A stretch of 64,000 bases of DNA from Lumnitzera littorea (GCA_024138015.1 JAMXBB010000009.1:11352859-11416858), one strand, 5' to 3'. Counted from the stretch's first letter, positions 49,528 through 63,200 are shown. Notes: generated by a model not told the origin, from the sequence alone. Program-made: numbers and translations.

Positions 49528-50895
49528 ATTCTATATGTAATAAAAAAAAAACATGTAAGCTAAACCTTTTAATTTTCTTTGAATGCAAAAAAAAAAAAAA
49601 AAATATGGCTACTTTGTAAAAAAAAAAAATGTGGTTAAAAAACTATCCATCATGTTTATAACTTTCTAGAATCCCTATATTTTAGTAATAAAAAGGTTTT
49701 ACTTACTCACATGAAATTTATAATCAAATAAGTTGTTTTAGATAAACCAAAACATTTATATGTCGATATCACCTGGATCTTTTGGCAAGCATGTAAGTTC
49801 AATAATAAAGTTTTGTAATTCATGCTTATCCTTAACCTTAAAGATCTTCATGTTTTATTCACCTTACTTAGTCTTTTCATTTTGTGTAAATTTTATAACG
49901 ATAGTTAGATACAATGTTAAATAATAAGAAAAAAAATATAGAGAACAAATAAATAAAGATTAAATAATAAATCAAGTTATGAAAGATAACATATAAAAAT
50001 CAAAATCGAAATCAGTACATAGAGTTCTAAAATGGTAACTATTAAAAAGTGAGATAATTAAAAAGGAAAGGAAGTAGGTTTATTTTGTTGTATAAAGAGG
50101 ATGTACATTTTTAAGTTGCACAAACTGACCATAAATTTTAATTATTTGTAAGGGTCTATCTTACTTCTTCATAATTTTGAACCTTAAAGGAAGAATGTAC
50201 ATTTTTAAGTTGTACAAACTGACAATAAATTTTAATTATTTGCATGGATTTATCTTAGTTCTTCATAATTTTGAACCTTAATGGTCTTCATGATTTATTT
50301 ACTTTTCTTTCTCTCTTCATTTAAATCTAAATCTTATAATGAAAGATAAGTACTATCTTAAATAATGAAACATAAAAATATAAAAACAAACAAATGGGGA
50401 CTTGGTTTTCGTTATTAACCAAAGTTATGAATAATAATATAGTAACCTTGAATGGCAAATTAAAAAAAAAAAAGGTAACCATGATAAAATGACCAAAAAA
50501 ACTAATGGGCCCATGCTGTATGGGCCCTATGACTAGCCTGTTTATAAATACCGAAACAATGGGACCTGTCCATCTGAAGTAAATCATTCTGCCTTTACAA
50601 AAATAGATATTTTTTATTCTCTGTTTGCCCAAAAAAAAAAAGTTAGATATTTTTGAATTGGCAAATCAACGACGGTAGACGTGCTAAAGATATTATAACG
50701 ACGGATTAAACACTAACTTCCATTTTATAATATCCAAGCATTCACTTCACAATAACTTTGGTTCTAATTACTCAACTCTATTACTAGTATTAATAGATCT
50801 ATTGTAACAATAGCAACTTTCTTGGAATAATACATTATTTGATACTTAAATTTTACTTGATTTTTCAATTAATTACCTAAACTTTAAGATTGTTA
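49528..50895. other. AT-rich stretch with a tandem repeat
   Basis: No gene. The minus ORF at 50327-50632 spans poly-A runs and has no domain. It holds the 94-bp tandem repeat described separately. Confidence 0.5.
50103..50290. repeat. two tandem copies of a 94-bp unit
   Basis: gtacatttttaagttg starts at 50103 and again at 50197. Both units run through cataattttgaaccttaa with few differences. A looser match to the unit's end is seen near 49840, so the array may once have been larger. Confidence 0.85.
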
Positions 50896-51830
50896 ATGAA
50901 CTATTTTTTTTTTCTTTTCTGGTAATAAAGCATTCATTTATAGAAATAATTAATACAGTTGGTTGTTTGGCATATAGTTCAGCCAGTATTGCCCACGTTA
51001 GGGGGGATAATATAGAAAGCACAGGCCTTATAAGGCCTACATACATTACACAGTAATCTATACCTAACATTTAACTTGGAAGTCCTTGAATAAATATCAT
51101 TATACACAGCTTTAGCAAGATAGCCAAGTGGCACAAACATATAACCATCTAGATCAGGAGATGTAGTAGCCTTTCTAGCCAATATATCAGCAACTTGGTT
51201 GGTTTCCTTGGCTGGAATTTGATGTTGATGCTGTCAAACCGCCTGGATAAGTCCTTGTAAGCAAATATGACATTAGCATAAGTAATAGGAGGGGATTTTG
51301 AGTGTATAGCATTGGTATCGCCACTTGGGAATCCATCTGGACTTCTAATTTTCTGATTTTCAGATCTAAACATAGTTCAAGTCCAAAGAATAAGCTCCAC
51401 AAGTCAGCTCTTAATATGTCGATGTCCCCCAGCTTTTTAGTGTAACCCACCATACAATCTTCCTCACCGTTTCTAACAACACCACCTCCTCTTGCTTGCT
51501 GCTCCATGGGATCGACACCCGCGTCAGTATTAAGTTTTAGGCAATCTTAAGGTAGAGGTTGCCATTTAAGGTCACGTTACTCAATGCATTTGGTTCTTCT
51601 CTTCCGAACCACATGTGCATAGAATTCGTATGCTTTGAATCTAGCTGAAGCTAGGATGTAATTTTCCGCTGTATGCTCATGTTCGAATAAGGGTTTGTTG
51701 CGATCCAACCATATTTCCCAAAGTAAAAAGACAAGCATTAAATTTGTAGGAGGACGCTTGGACAGGGATATATGTTTCCTGACATTGAGGAATGAGGATA
51801 ACCACAATTAAAAAGACAAGTGAAGCTCCC
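50896..51830 (-). mobile_element. 5'-truncated LINE: RNase H domain, 3' UTR and poly(A)
   Basis: The minus frame 51807-51577 (LLWEIWLDRNKPLFEHEH) matches the linker after zf-RVT in plant LINE ORF2. The RNase H domain follows, 51507-51187: GGGVVRNGEEDCMVGYTKKL, then ILRADLWSLFFGLELCLDL (usual catalytic Glu appears as Asp in RADLW), then VQMDSQVAI (third acidic residue kept). A frameshift near 51187 leads into ARKATTSPDLDGYMFVPLGY at 51179. The 3' end reads GCTTTATTACCAGAAAAG followed by an A run (about 50920-50905). The endonuclease and RT are missing, typical of a 5'-truncated insertion. Confidence 0.8.
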
Positions 51831-53700
51831 GTTTTACACCTAGAGAATAAAGAAGCCTTTTTGATTTCAGAAAAGTTAGAATGTAATACTTGAGAAAAAA
51901 AAAAAAAAAGAGAGAGAGTAATTAATTAATAAAAATCATCATAAAATAAAAGGTAATTAAGTTTTAAGTAAGGAATATTAAGGTCTTAAGTTATAGTTTA
52001 ATTAAAGGTATTAACAGTATTATAAAGAGATTTTAACCTAGTTAGTGCACAAATCGACTCATCGTGTACTATAGGTTAGGACTCTCCTCTCGTAAACTCC
52101 AAAAACCTTAAGATAAGGGGGAATTCTATTGTTTATTTATTTTATTAAAAAGGAAAAATTTTAGATTAATGTAATCAAAATTAAAATATATATCTTGTGT
52201 TCTATAAAATCTTTATTATCCTTACTCTTTTAACAAATTTAGGAGATGTTTGTTAATTAAATAATGTGGTGATTGAATTTATTTAGTAGTGTTGATTTGA
52301 AACAAGAGTTAGAGATGTGAAAGATAAGTGGTGTTGTTAATAAGATTATGTTGTGGAGTTGAGTTTTTTATAAATTCAAGAGTGTTTTGATCCATGTGTT
52401 GAGATGTTGGAGGATGAAATAGGTTTAGAAATGTTTTAGACAAAAGAGAAAGAAAGAAAAAGAAAAAAGTTCAACTAGAAAGTAACACAACCGAAAAATA
52501 CAATCATATCCCTAGTCGTATCTTTTGTAATAATAAAGTGTAACTCAATAAGTTATATGACCAAAAAGACACGATTATGTCCTTAACCGTATCATAGCCT
52601 TTACTCCTTTAAGCTAAGTTTTTCCTTTTCTTTTTGTTTTATTCCTTTGTTACTTCTAAAGTAAACTCCTTTAATATATCATTAAGTGAATTTAAGGAAA
52701 TTTAAATGGTCTAAAAGTGAGTTTTCGCTAAGAGATAACGTTTATTCAATATTTAAAGGAGTTTGATGAGTATTTATATTTATAATATAAATCTAGGCTT
52801 GATTTATTAGTAATGGGTTCTAAAAATCCAAGTATGTAACACTTACTCGTGTATGTAAGTGTTAGGATAGTAAAAATTAAAATGATTTAAATGTATATTC
52901 GATTTATGTATCTTTTGTTGCTTATATTTGGCTTATCTTAAAGGACTGAAGTAGCAAATCCCTAGAGGGCAACCCTGATAATCCTTACAGCGCATTGTCG
53001 TTAATGGAGTCTCGCTTGAAAATAATATAAGGTAGATCTAGGTTGTTGTAGAGCAAACTGAAGAGGCATGCCTAACATTAGGTTATTGTAGAGGGGCTCG
53101 AAGAAACACTCCCAAATGTTTGGTTATGATACAAATTGTGATGTAATCGGGTTGTGAGGACCATTACTATATGTTTGTGTAACCGTCTTAAAAGCAAAAA
53201 TAAATGAATGAATTGTGTGATTTACTTATTTTCATTTCTACACATATGATTATGTATTGTTTGATCACACGCATGTGGTTATGTATTGCGTACTAGGCTT
53301 CAACCTACTTTATTATATTTTTAGATGTAGGATCTATAATTATACTGCTTGACTCTAATAACTTATAATGCTAACTGTTACTGCCTTGGGAATGGAAAAA
53401 GTAAAGACTACATATAGTATTGAAGAATTTCTTAAGAAATTAATTGATAAGATTATTTAGTCTTATATGATAGTATTGATTGATTGGGCATTAATATTTT
53501 TTAACTAGAAGTTATTGTAGCATTATTTGAAGATTTAATTATATAAAATTGCTTAGAGACTCTTATAGTATTATTTAGAGTTTTTAGTTAAATGAATATT
53601 ATTTAAAATTTTTAGTTAAATGTTGCGCCTAACGTATCACTAAAAACTAGGGATACGTAGCGGTTTGTGATGTCCTAGGTTCTATGGCATTATATAGAAA
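51831..53700. other. non-coding stretch, possibly with an LTR relic
   Basis: About 52800-53420 has no ORFs, GC-richer phrases (gagaggggctcgaagaa, gtgaggaccattac) and an overall look like the transcribed part of a gypsy LTR. It resembles in style, but not clearly in sequence, the block at 12100-13120. I cannot define ends. The rest is AT-rich. Confidence 0.35.
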
Positions 53701-53899
53701 GAGGTGATTTATGTCTTCTTCTGGCCACATATGTCTTAGGTTTTATTAGTAGTATTGACAAGGTGTATTGGATTTCATGGGCAATTTGTTTAGATAGTGT
53801 CTTTAAGTAAACAATTGCAATTTATAGAGAATTGGAAACTTCCAAATTTACCAAGAACATGCTAATAATCTCTTTCCAAAGACCACATGTAAATATAGG

Positions 53900-55260
53900 A
53901 GAAATGCATATTATAAGATGTTAATTCCTGCTCACCATCACTTCTTGTTGGGTAGGGGTCCTTTAAGTAGTAAGGACCAATTTTGTTGTACAATAAGGAA
54001 GACAATTTGAAACTAATAATTTCACACTTCCCTTCCTTCGGATTTGCCCATGCCTCAATAACATTGATAAGTTCTTTACATTTACCTAATGGGCCTAAAA
54101 TAAGAGATCTTACTTAGCAGTTACTGGTCTACTTATCTATACAAAAATTGTGGTGAGCAACAGTTGAAGGCAAGCAAACAACATGATAAAGTAGCAATTT
54201 ACTTCCATTTATGAGGTCCTTCCAAAGAGGGGACGAATTGGACTTGTGCAATGGTTCTTTACCTTACACATGATTGGTATATTTATACTTACAAAGTTAT
54301 GCCTATGATTTTGAATTATTATAATAGGTCTATGCTCACTTCAATGCAAACTCCTTGTTCCTTAGTTTTGGATTTGGTAATCTTAAGCCCTCAACTTTTT
54401 AGGCCTGCATATGGTTTCTTAATTCAACCAGTGTACCTTTTGTGAGTTTTCTAACCTATTCCAAATAAAATTCCTTGATATGGCATTGATGATTTGTAGG
54501 GTTTTAACTAGCAGGGGGGTTATTTACATGAAGTATGACGGAATAGCATGCAGTATAGAGGTGGCAAGGATAGTCCTACCAAGGAAGCTTATATATTCCC
54601 CTTTCATCCCATTAGCTTTTGTTAGATTTTTTGGATCAAAAGTCAAAGTCCTTTTTCTTAAGCTTAACATCCTCAATCAAAAGAAAGCATATATATTACC
54701 CAAATTGAGGAAGTATTTTTAAGTCTAGCTTTTGACTAATTGTTTCTTTAAGGTCATTTGGTGTGTTTGAGGAGAAGAATGTAAAGGACATTTGACAGTT
54801 TACTCTCAAACTTGACCTAGCCCTAAAGTCATTCAATGTTTCTAATACTATAGACGCTGATGATAGGAAAGCTTCAACCATTAGCACAATTCCATTGGCA
54901 AAGAAGAAGTGAGAGAATTATATTGGTACTTTGCAGAATTTTAGTGGAAGCCATTGTTTATGTTTTACCTTATGCTTAATGTTACAACTTAACATCTCTA
55001 TAAACATGATAAAAAGAAAAGGAGAGAGTAGGTTTGCATATCTAATTCCACATGATGGTAAAATAAGGGGAAGTGGGGTTCCATTGAAAAGAACTCTAAT
55101 AGAAGTAGTGGAGATGCATGAAGAGATGAGTTTAATGATGAGAAGGGTTTTACAGTGCTTGCATTGTATGAACAATGAAGTGCCATTCAATTTTATCAAA
55201 AGCCTTTTCTATGTTAATTTTTAGTAACATGAAACAATTTTCATCTTTTTTGTTTCCAAA
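53900..55260 (-). pseudogene. LINE RT C-terminal half and downstream, decayed
   Basis: Continuation of the minus-strand LINE beyond the CACTA-like insertion. In order: FMLLKINIEKAFDKIEW (RT palm, about 55237-55187); STTSIRVLFNGTPLPLILPS with LLSPFLFIMFIEMLS (55110-54970); then HFFFANGIVLM (about 54908-54876), where the catalytic F-A-D-D is FANG; then LKETISQKL; then RNFIWNRLENSQKVHWLN (about 54445) and a CRPKK-type stretch. Matches fade near 53900. Stops and the lost Asp-Asp pair show it is dead. Confidence 0.75.
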
Positions 55261-57914
55261 ATTTATGGTAGACATTCTAAGAATAAACTTGCTTAAGAAT
55301 GGTAGATTGGTGTGTCTAACATAAGGCGCTACTATAATAAATTAGGCTTTTTAGGGTTGTTTTAAGGCACCTCATGGGGCGATCAAGCTACTAAAGAGGT
55401 CAAAATGTACACCTCATATGTAGGACGTTGCATTAGAGCCTAAGGATGGTAATAATCACCCTTATAAGTTATGCTGCCTAATATAGAATTTTTAAGGTAG
55501 CTCAAGCTACCCAAAAAATACCTTGCAATTTTCTCTTCACCTACACTATTAAGGCATAATTAATCGCTCTAAAAGCTCTTTAGAATATATTTCTTCATTT
55601 CTATTAAGGTAGACACAATCTCCTTAAAAGGTTAGCGTTATATAAAAAAAAAATTGTAATAGTCAATGCATTTCCAGTTATATTATAGTATTGGTACATT
55701 TCAAAGTACTCACTCAAGGTAGAGCATAGCAATAATCCTAATGAATATGCAAAAGTAACCAAAACCACTTTCCATAATTTAGACATGTTACTTAAGTACA
55801 ATTCTAATCCTAAAAAGGATTTACATATAAGTGCAAGAATAATGTGTAATATAAGTCAAAACATTAACTAGTAAGCTTATTCCTACTTGCTATTCTTAGG
55901 ACAAGTAGTGTGAAACACTATCATGACTAGAAAAAGAATCAAATGATTATAGAAACATAGAAAAAGCTACATCTTCAAGTGCTTGATGACACAATAGAAG
56001 CTTGAGTAGGATTACTAAGTTTTGATAACTCGACCTACCCAAAACATTTACAAACTACACCTTGAATTTTGTACTTCATCATCATCATCCTATCTAATGC
56101 CATTAACATGAAGCCTGAAATCAAGCAAACCTACCAATTAAGCCCAAGCTTTTGAATTGAGAGGACATACCTCTAATTCATGGAGAGATGTGCTTCTAAT
56201 AACAGCATGAGGAAGAAATATACTTGAACATGTATTCATGAATTCAAAAGGGTTTATGACGAAATACCCATAGATATTTACAAAAAAGAAAAAAAAAAAA
56301 GAGCAAATATTTGTGTAACACCACCAAGCAAGTCAATTGTATTTATGTCCCCATGTAATGAAAAATAATAACATTAATGGAAAGATAGACTTGCACAATG
56401 ACACTATAAAAATATCAAATAAAAAATAGAATACTTGATTAAATTCCAATATAGAAGCAAAAGACTTATTTTGTCTCCTTATCTTTTTAGTTTTATAGAA
56501 GTTCCAAAAAAGCATATTCCCAAAGATAGTAACCAACGAAATATTGTCTTGAATTTCTCGCAAAGCCTTACATAATTATACACAAGATAGGTATTAGATG
56601 AGTTAAGCATGAATTAGCAATTATGTACATATGCAGGACTAGTTGAATTATTAAAATCCAACAAGTGTAGCATGTTAGAGTTCAACATAAGGAAGTGAAA
56701 GAATTAGGTAACAAACCAAAAGCTTTTGATGGTGATGAGCCAAAGCAGTCAAATGAGTTTATACCAAATAAAAAGACATGTAAAGGAAAAAAAAAAACCT
56801 GCCTCATGCCAAAATTGAATTAAAACCATAAAATTTTAGGTAAAGAACAAACTAATAACATAGATGCAATTATATATATTTAAGCAAAGTACAAGAAGCT
56901 AAACATAATGCATAGAGTAGTAAATTACCTCAAATTCTCTTAATTAAAGAACAATTCATTGATGAACTCTTCCAACATGTTCACAACTAAAATATAGGAT
57001 CTATCTAACTTATACCTGTTTATCTTTTCTTTTGTAAGCTATACCTTCTATATCAATGGTTAAGCAAAAAATATCCTTGAGAATGAATAGGGCTCAACTT
57101 CAACACCACATAGAAATGTTTTATCCTTACTCATTGCTGAAAATAAGGCAAATAAATCATAATAAACGAAGATAGCATGCATCATATTTACATATATCAT
57201 ACATTATCTCTTCAAAACATTTAGAAAAGGATGGCCTTGGAGGAGGATGAGAGATGAAAAATTGGAAATAAATAGATAGTAATAATTCATTGTAATTATT
57301 ACATAGATAATAGTTATAATATTGAGATCAACAAAAGCACATATATCTTAAGCAACACCACCAATTTTGATCACTAGGCATCAAAGAAATCATAGACAAA
57401 GATATCCTTTTTTTTTTTTTTGCACATTCTTTTAACATTTAAAAGTGCTATGAAATATAACAATGAGCAACACTTCAGCTTAAGATTTTAAATAATTTCC
57501 TAATGTTGAAACAAATGGAACCTATCCTAATATTTTGGCTGTATAATAAATTTCTCTATACACTTCAAATAAAGACTTCTCATAACTAAATATCTCTTAT
57601 CCTCAAACATCAAAGTATAATTTAGTGATTAGAACATTTGAAAGATAGCAGTAGTAATTTATGGCTGACAATGGAGTTTAATGCACCTTTAATGCATTTG
57701 ATGAACCTAATGGTTTGCAATTTGACTTGGTTCAAAATTGTAAAAGCAAATATAGCAATTAACAATTACAGATGATTAAAAAAAAAAAAACCATTATAAT
57801 GGATAAGGTGCATTTAATGGGAGAGTATTCACTATTGGAGTGTATTCACAAACAACTACAAATGATAGATAGACTATAAAGTAGCAAAACTAAACAAGAC
57901 AAGAGAAGTAGATT

Positions 57915-58046
57915 GACCTCTACCTTGCATAAAGAACCTTTTGAATAAAACCTTGCAGCTTCTATTGCAAAATGGTAAAAAGAGTCGATATCAAAATGTA
58001 CTTTATAGTGAGGAGCAAGAATTAATTGCAACCACGAATCTATCAT
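57915..58046 (-). other. exon-like segment inside the CACTA-like element
   Basis: The minus strand encodes MIDSWLQLILAPHYKVHFDI then DSFYHFAIEAARFYSKGSLC and ends AAG|GTAGAG, a plausible donor, with an AG just before the first codon (AACAAAG|ATG). Other possible exons on the same strand are ALREIQDNISLVTIFGNMLF (about 56569-56490, after TTATGTAAG) and MSKDKTFLCGVEVEPYSFSR (about 57135, after TTATTTTCAG). The protein is not recognised. Confidence 0.3.
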
Positions 58047-59783
58047 CTTTGTTCAATAAGGATAGTGAAATGCTACAAGAAGTCTAAATAACTACTAGAA
58101 CAATTAATTAATTGAGCATATCCTTAGTTATTCTATGTGAAATTAGATAATCTTTCCTCTGTACTTTTCATAGTTATGGCCTAACTTGGATTGGCCTAAA
58201 ATGATAAAAATTGAGATATTTTTCAAAAAAATCTCAATCAAGTTGGAGAAGAATTGCTCTTTGGAGTATAGTACGATGAAAGTTGTAAGCTATGTTCGAA
58301 AGGGAGTTATTGTTCATCGTCGGCCTTTTTGGTAGAATCAGCCAAGGAGCTGGAGAGATGGTGGTTTACTCTATGGTAGATGTTAACCGTTTAAGCTTGC
58401 TTATCTCCAACTCGTGAACTTAGCCGATAGAAAGTTACATGATAGCACCTAAGCATTAATGAATAAGTAGATGCATATATAAAAGCATAAATACATGTGA
58501 ATAATCAAACAAGGACAAAAAGTTTGAAGCAGGGGTGATTTATAACTTTGTGAACATTCTTACTAGAGGATAGCAATTGTAGCAACATCTTCACAACAAT
58601 CTTAGACTAGAAATATGGATCCTTTACTCCATAACACATTAAGTTTTTCTCATAAATGTACGCGTGCATATCTCTAACTTGCAATTTGCAATATCTCATT
58701 TTTATATTAATAGTGTATCTCAAATAAGTTTGTTCCTTTTATAGTATAACAACAAAGCTCCACATTATATAAATTTAAGTCAATTCAAGAATACACTTAT
58801 GGTTCTTGATCCTTGACTTGTCTTCTAACCTATAGATTGACCTCATCCTAGTTATTGAAAACATTTACTCATACAAGTATATGATCAAAGCAACCAAATC
58901 ATTTGTGCTGTTAATTTTCAATTTTTTTTTTCTTTTTTCTTTTTTGTATTGTTAGGCATTCATTAGAGACTCATTGCACCGTTATGAAAAAACTTTAAAA
59001 GAACATCCCTTTCAATACCCGTATAAATTATAAACCTAATATTTCAATTTTTACTTGAAAGTTCTAAGTTAATCCATCATAAATCCCCATATTATGCTTG
59101 GATTTCAGTTTCTGGTTAGCACTAAACTGCAAGCTTTACTTTAAGATTCCCAAATTATATAGACAAAGCCATTTAAATGATAAAAAATATTGCTATCTTG
59201 TATAACTTTAATCCGCAATAACATCTTATAGAGCACTCCAATATAAGAAAAGAAACAAAAGCCAAGGTGCTTGGTTAAGAAGGCCATAAAACTTGGTTCA
59301 CTCTTAAAAAATCATCAACCTACGAGAAAAGCCTTGAAACACCATATAAGGCAACCAACAATGTATTATATAAAATACGTGGATTATGAACTTGGAAAAA
59401 AAAATATAACAAGGAACAACATTCCCAAAAGCTTAAACGTTTGATTCAGAAATTTTTACTTTTTGGGTCAATACCAAAACAGATGAAGGGCAAACATATA
59501 CAAGGTATAATAATTATCTTAAAAATTCGTAATTTTTTCTTTTCAAAGTTCAAATCTTTGGTTCAGTATTTTTAATAGAACTAACCAATCAACTTGAGCA
59601 TTTTAGTTTTTCATTGGAAAACCAGAAGGGAAAAGGAAAAAAGAAGAAGATAATAGGTAATCCATACAAATTTACCTATAGGAAAAAATAAATAAAAAAG
59701 ATCAAGAATAATTAACCAAAGGACCCATCTTTACGAAAAGATGAAATCCTAATTCTATTGAAGACAAATTTTTGTTTTCTTAC

Positions 59784-59920
59784 TTGGCCGATGTTTGTCA
59801 TTACTTCAATAAGTGTATCATAGAGGGAAATTGCTTTAGATAATGATGATGTTGCTCGGCATTTGTTCATCAAAGATGCACGCCATTCGTTCACCGATGA
59901 AAGTGATCCATTGCTCCAAT
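59784..59920 (-). other. exon-like segment inside the CACTA-like element
   Basis: The minus strand encodes SNGSLSSVNEWRASLMNKCR followed by ATSSLSKAISLYDTLIEVMT and NIGQ, then a good splice donor (CAA|GTAAG) at 59783. Upstream (about 59950-60110) is pyrimidine-rich, ORF-poor and leader-like. Codon pattern and composition look more gene-like than the surroundings. I do not recognise the protein. It may be part of a host gene captured by the transposon, or chance. Confidence 0.35.
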
Positions 59921-60136
59921 TAGCTGGTTACATAGAAACCCGATGAGAGGAGAGGACGTTGATAAATGGAACGTTAGAGATACGGAGATTACTGTGGATT
60001 ATTCAAGAAGTAAAAGGAGAAAGAGATAGGATGGAGAAGAGCAAACAACCACATGGTGTGTGTCGCCGAGCAATGGAGAGAGAGAGGAGTAGGGCCTGCA
60101 TGCGAGAATGTGAAAAGAGGTATTTGCTGATTTAGC

Positions 60137-60169
<33 letters not shown>

Positions 60170-60217
60170 ATTTAGAAAAGAAGCTTGTTGGCCTATTAGT
60201 TTAAATTTGTTGTAGTG

Positions 60218-63200
60218 GGTGAAGTTTTGGATGAAGACTTTTTTGATGATCTTGTAAATTGTAGTGTAGAGACTTACTCGGAGGAATTGTGTGATTTGAC
60301 TCACTCCAGCCTTTTTGGGGATAAATACTACTAAGGTTTTATTAAGCTCATCGGGTATCCCCTTTTAATAAAAATATCTTTGATTAATTGGAATACTGAA
60401 TAGTCAACTATCGACCAACATTTCTTATAAAATTTTAAAGGGAGGTCGCATATTCAAGGTAATTTAGAAGACTAAACATAAGGGTTTGAAATATCTAGTT
60501 TTGAAGGGGTGAAGGATAGAGAGAATGCTTATGTTTCTACAACTCCTTCAATTAGGTTGGTTTGCAACGTGTAGCTTTAGTAGGCTAGGACCTTAGATGA
60601 AGTATATAGAGATTGAAAGTGGGACAAGATGTGTGCTTTGAGGTCATCCGAGCTAGAAATCCACTCTCTTATCCTGTTCTATATGCACCAAATGTGGTTC
60701 TTAGATCTCCTGGTTAGTATCAAGTTTTGATGATATTTAGTATTCCTTTCCCTGTCTCTTAATCATTGTGTACAAGATTTCATTTTCCAAAGGTATTCCT
60801 CTAAGGAAAGTACCTTTGATAGTTCAACTTAATATTGATTTTCTAGGTTAAGGAGCTGTTGAGTCGAGTGTTTAACAATGTCACTTTCAACTACTTAAAG
60901 TTTCTTTAAGATTTCTTTTTTCTTACTCCCTAACATTCCAAAATGTTGTTTGTTCCATTGTGAAACTTCTCATTTGAAAGCTAGCATGGCTAAGAGAGCA
61001 TGTCCATACATTCCTGACTAGGTAAAAAAGGGTTGGGTTCAAAAGCCAGATTGGTTAAAATCGAAAGGGTCTATCATGGGGACTCTAGTATGACCATACT
61101 TTAGTGGTAAGCCATAAGAGATAGTGGTTAGAAATTCTTTTGGACAAGTATTTGACAACACACTCAGGAAATAGCCTTTTCTAAGCTAAGTTAGCCCGTG
61201 CCTAATCAACTTGTGTTTGTATTAGGTAGAGTAGCTTTCTCCTATTCGACTAAGTTAACAAATTTATAAAATGATATACATGTTCGATAGGGTAGTGAAT
61301 GTGATATACTAAAAGGAAACCCACCCCATTTATTTTCTTTGGCTATGATATCATTAAAATCTCCAATTAACAGCTACGATTCTCTACGTAATCTATTGTG
61401 GAGATAGTATACCTTATGCCATAGAGCATTATGAATAGTAAGATTTAGACTAGCATGAATGGCTGTAAGTAACCAAGTGTAGTCAAAATGCCTATCCTAA
61501 ACCACAACATAAATTTTTTTGAAGTTAGTGCAAGATCACATTAACATTTAAGGTTGCCTCATGCTATGGTAAGACTATGCCTCCATGTCGCCCCTTAGCT
61601 TACTGTACGGAAATCCATCATAAGGTAGTTTTAAGGCCAACTTAGTAGCATCTAACTTGGTATTTGTCAAGATCGGCATATTAGGTTGCAACTCATGGAC
61701 TATTTCTCTTATAGCATCAATACGTCTTTGGGAGTTTGCTCCTCGAACATTCTAAGCTAAATTTTGGACAATACGCTCAAACACTAGCATGATGTAAGTG
61801 TAAAGATGGGTTACAGCCACTCTATACCATTAAGTGATATGGCCAGTCTAATGAACTCACTCCACTTCAATCATGTACTTAAATGGGTAGTATGGGGCTA
61901 CTAGGAATGCTATTACATCGTCTCTATTGCAAAGTAAGAGTAGGATGGTCTTTCTCTCCATATAATACGTTACTGGAATCAATGCTAGCATTGGGTCCAT
62001 TATGTCCTTAGAATGAGTTGGTGAAGAGCTATATAAGTAGTCACTTCCCATTGTGATAGGATGTAGTTCAGATGCTTCAAATGGTTTGAAAGTGTCGTTG
62101 GTATCATCAATTGTAGTTCCTTAACCATCATAAGCCTCACCCCTATTCATGTCATTCAAGTGTGCCTAAGGGGCTCCGTTATAAACATGGTAGCGCCTAG
62201 ACTTGCTCTATTAGAACTAATAGATCATCCATCTTTATGAGTTGGTACATCGTTGGGATTACTCTCACATAGTCTTGGCCAAGCAAGAAGTATATAAACC
62301 TATAACTTAGCACCTACTATAAAAGTTGAGAATTCTAATGTAGCACTTTAAGGTAAATTATGGTAAAAAATCGTTGATCTAAGTTAGGTGTGTTTTTAGT
62401 TAGGTTTCTTTACACTTAAGGGTTTATATTTTGTGAGAAGATGGGTAAGCTTCTAAGGGGATGGGCGGCAAATTAAATAGATGGGGGGAAGTCTCAAAAG
62501 GTAGGATTAATTGCAAGTGATGTCAAACTTCTACTATTTAGATAGAAGATGAACTTGATTGAGTTTGATTGACATCCAAAGTAGGCTTATTAGGTCTAAC
62601 ATAATCATAGATAGAGAAGTAAATTCAGTTTGGGGTTTCAAATTGGGGGATCTAATGAGCATTAGGGTTTTTGAAATTTAGGGTAATTGATGCTACTCTA
62701 ATTTCAAGAGTTAAAGGCTATTTCACTATTTGATCAAGTATTCAATTGGGTGTATTTAGTTGGTTTTTTGGACATGATTAGGGTCCATTTACTATAGGTG
62801 GTGTTTTGTCTATGTTTGGTTTGGAGTTAAGCCTTCATCGAGGAAAGAGGAGAAGATGTGTTCTTGGTTACATCCTCCATGATTATTTTTCACTATAGTT
62901 ACGCAAATGCATTAAATGAGGGCTACTAAGCAGTATAAATTGATGATGCACATGGGTCCCATGGATTAGTAGTTAGTGCAATGCCATCTTTTGTTGAATT
63001 GTTTTTAGGAGTGGATTTTGTCTCATTATCAATATCTACAGTTCCAAAAGAAGCATTGACTTTGACTTGGGTTTAGGAGAAAAACTTGAGAGTATGATCT
63101 AAGTGACCACAAGTAAAGCATAAACGACCGATTCCTTCATATTGTAGATGGTATTTAATTCCATTGATAAGGATAGACTGTTTAAGAGGTTTTATAAAAT

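Larger units (their letters stand above)
55330..60217 (-). mobile_element. CACTA-like DNA transposon inserted in the LINE RT (non-autonomous)
   Basis: The right end, read inward on the minus strand, starts CACTACAACAAATTTAAACT. The left end on the plus strand starts tACTATAATAAATTAGGCT. The shared pattern ACTAnAAnAAATT is the terminal signature of plant CACTA (EnSpm) elements, with the first C mutated to T on the left. The LINE reads toward the insert from the right (FIQNFTH at about 60220) and resumes to its left (KINIEKAFDKIEW). No exact 3-bp target duplication is visible (cgc / ggt). No transposase domain is recognised in the 4.9 kb. The left subterminal region has short repeated phrases (aaggcacctc, aaggtagctc). 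Confidence 0.55.

Noticed and set aside
54931..55224. 97-codon plus-strand ORF
   Set aside because: It is antisense to the LINE RT, whose minus-strand motifs are clear.
60120..60190. Continuation of LINE RT through LIGQQASF into the Lys-rich tail
   Set aside because: The resemblance to the RT motif Q-A-S-F is probably coincidental. The codons overlap the CACTA-type terminus and then run into poly-pyrimidine sequence, while the RT clearly resumes at 55260.
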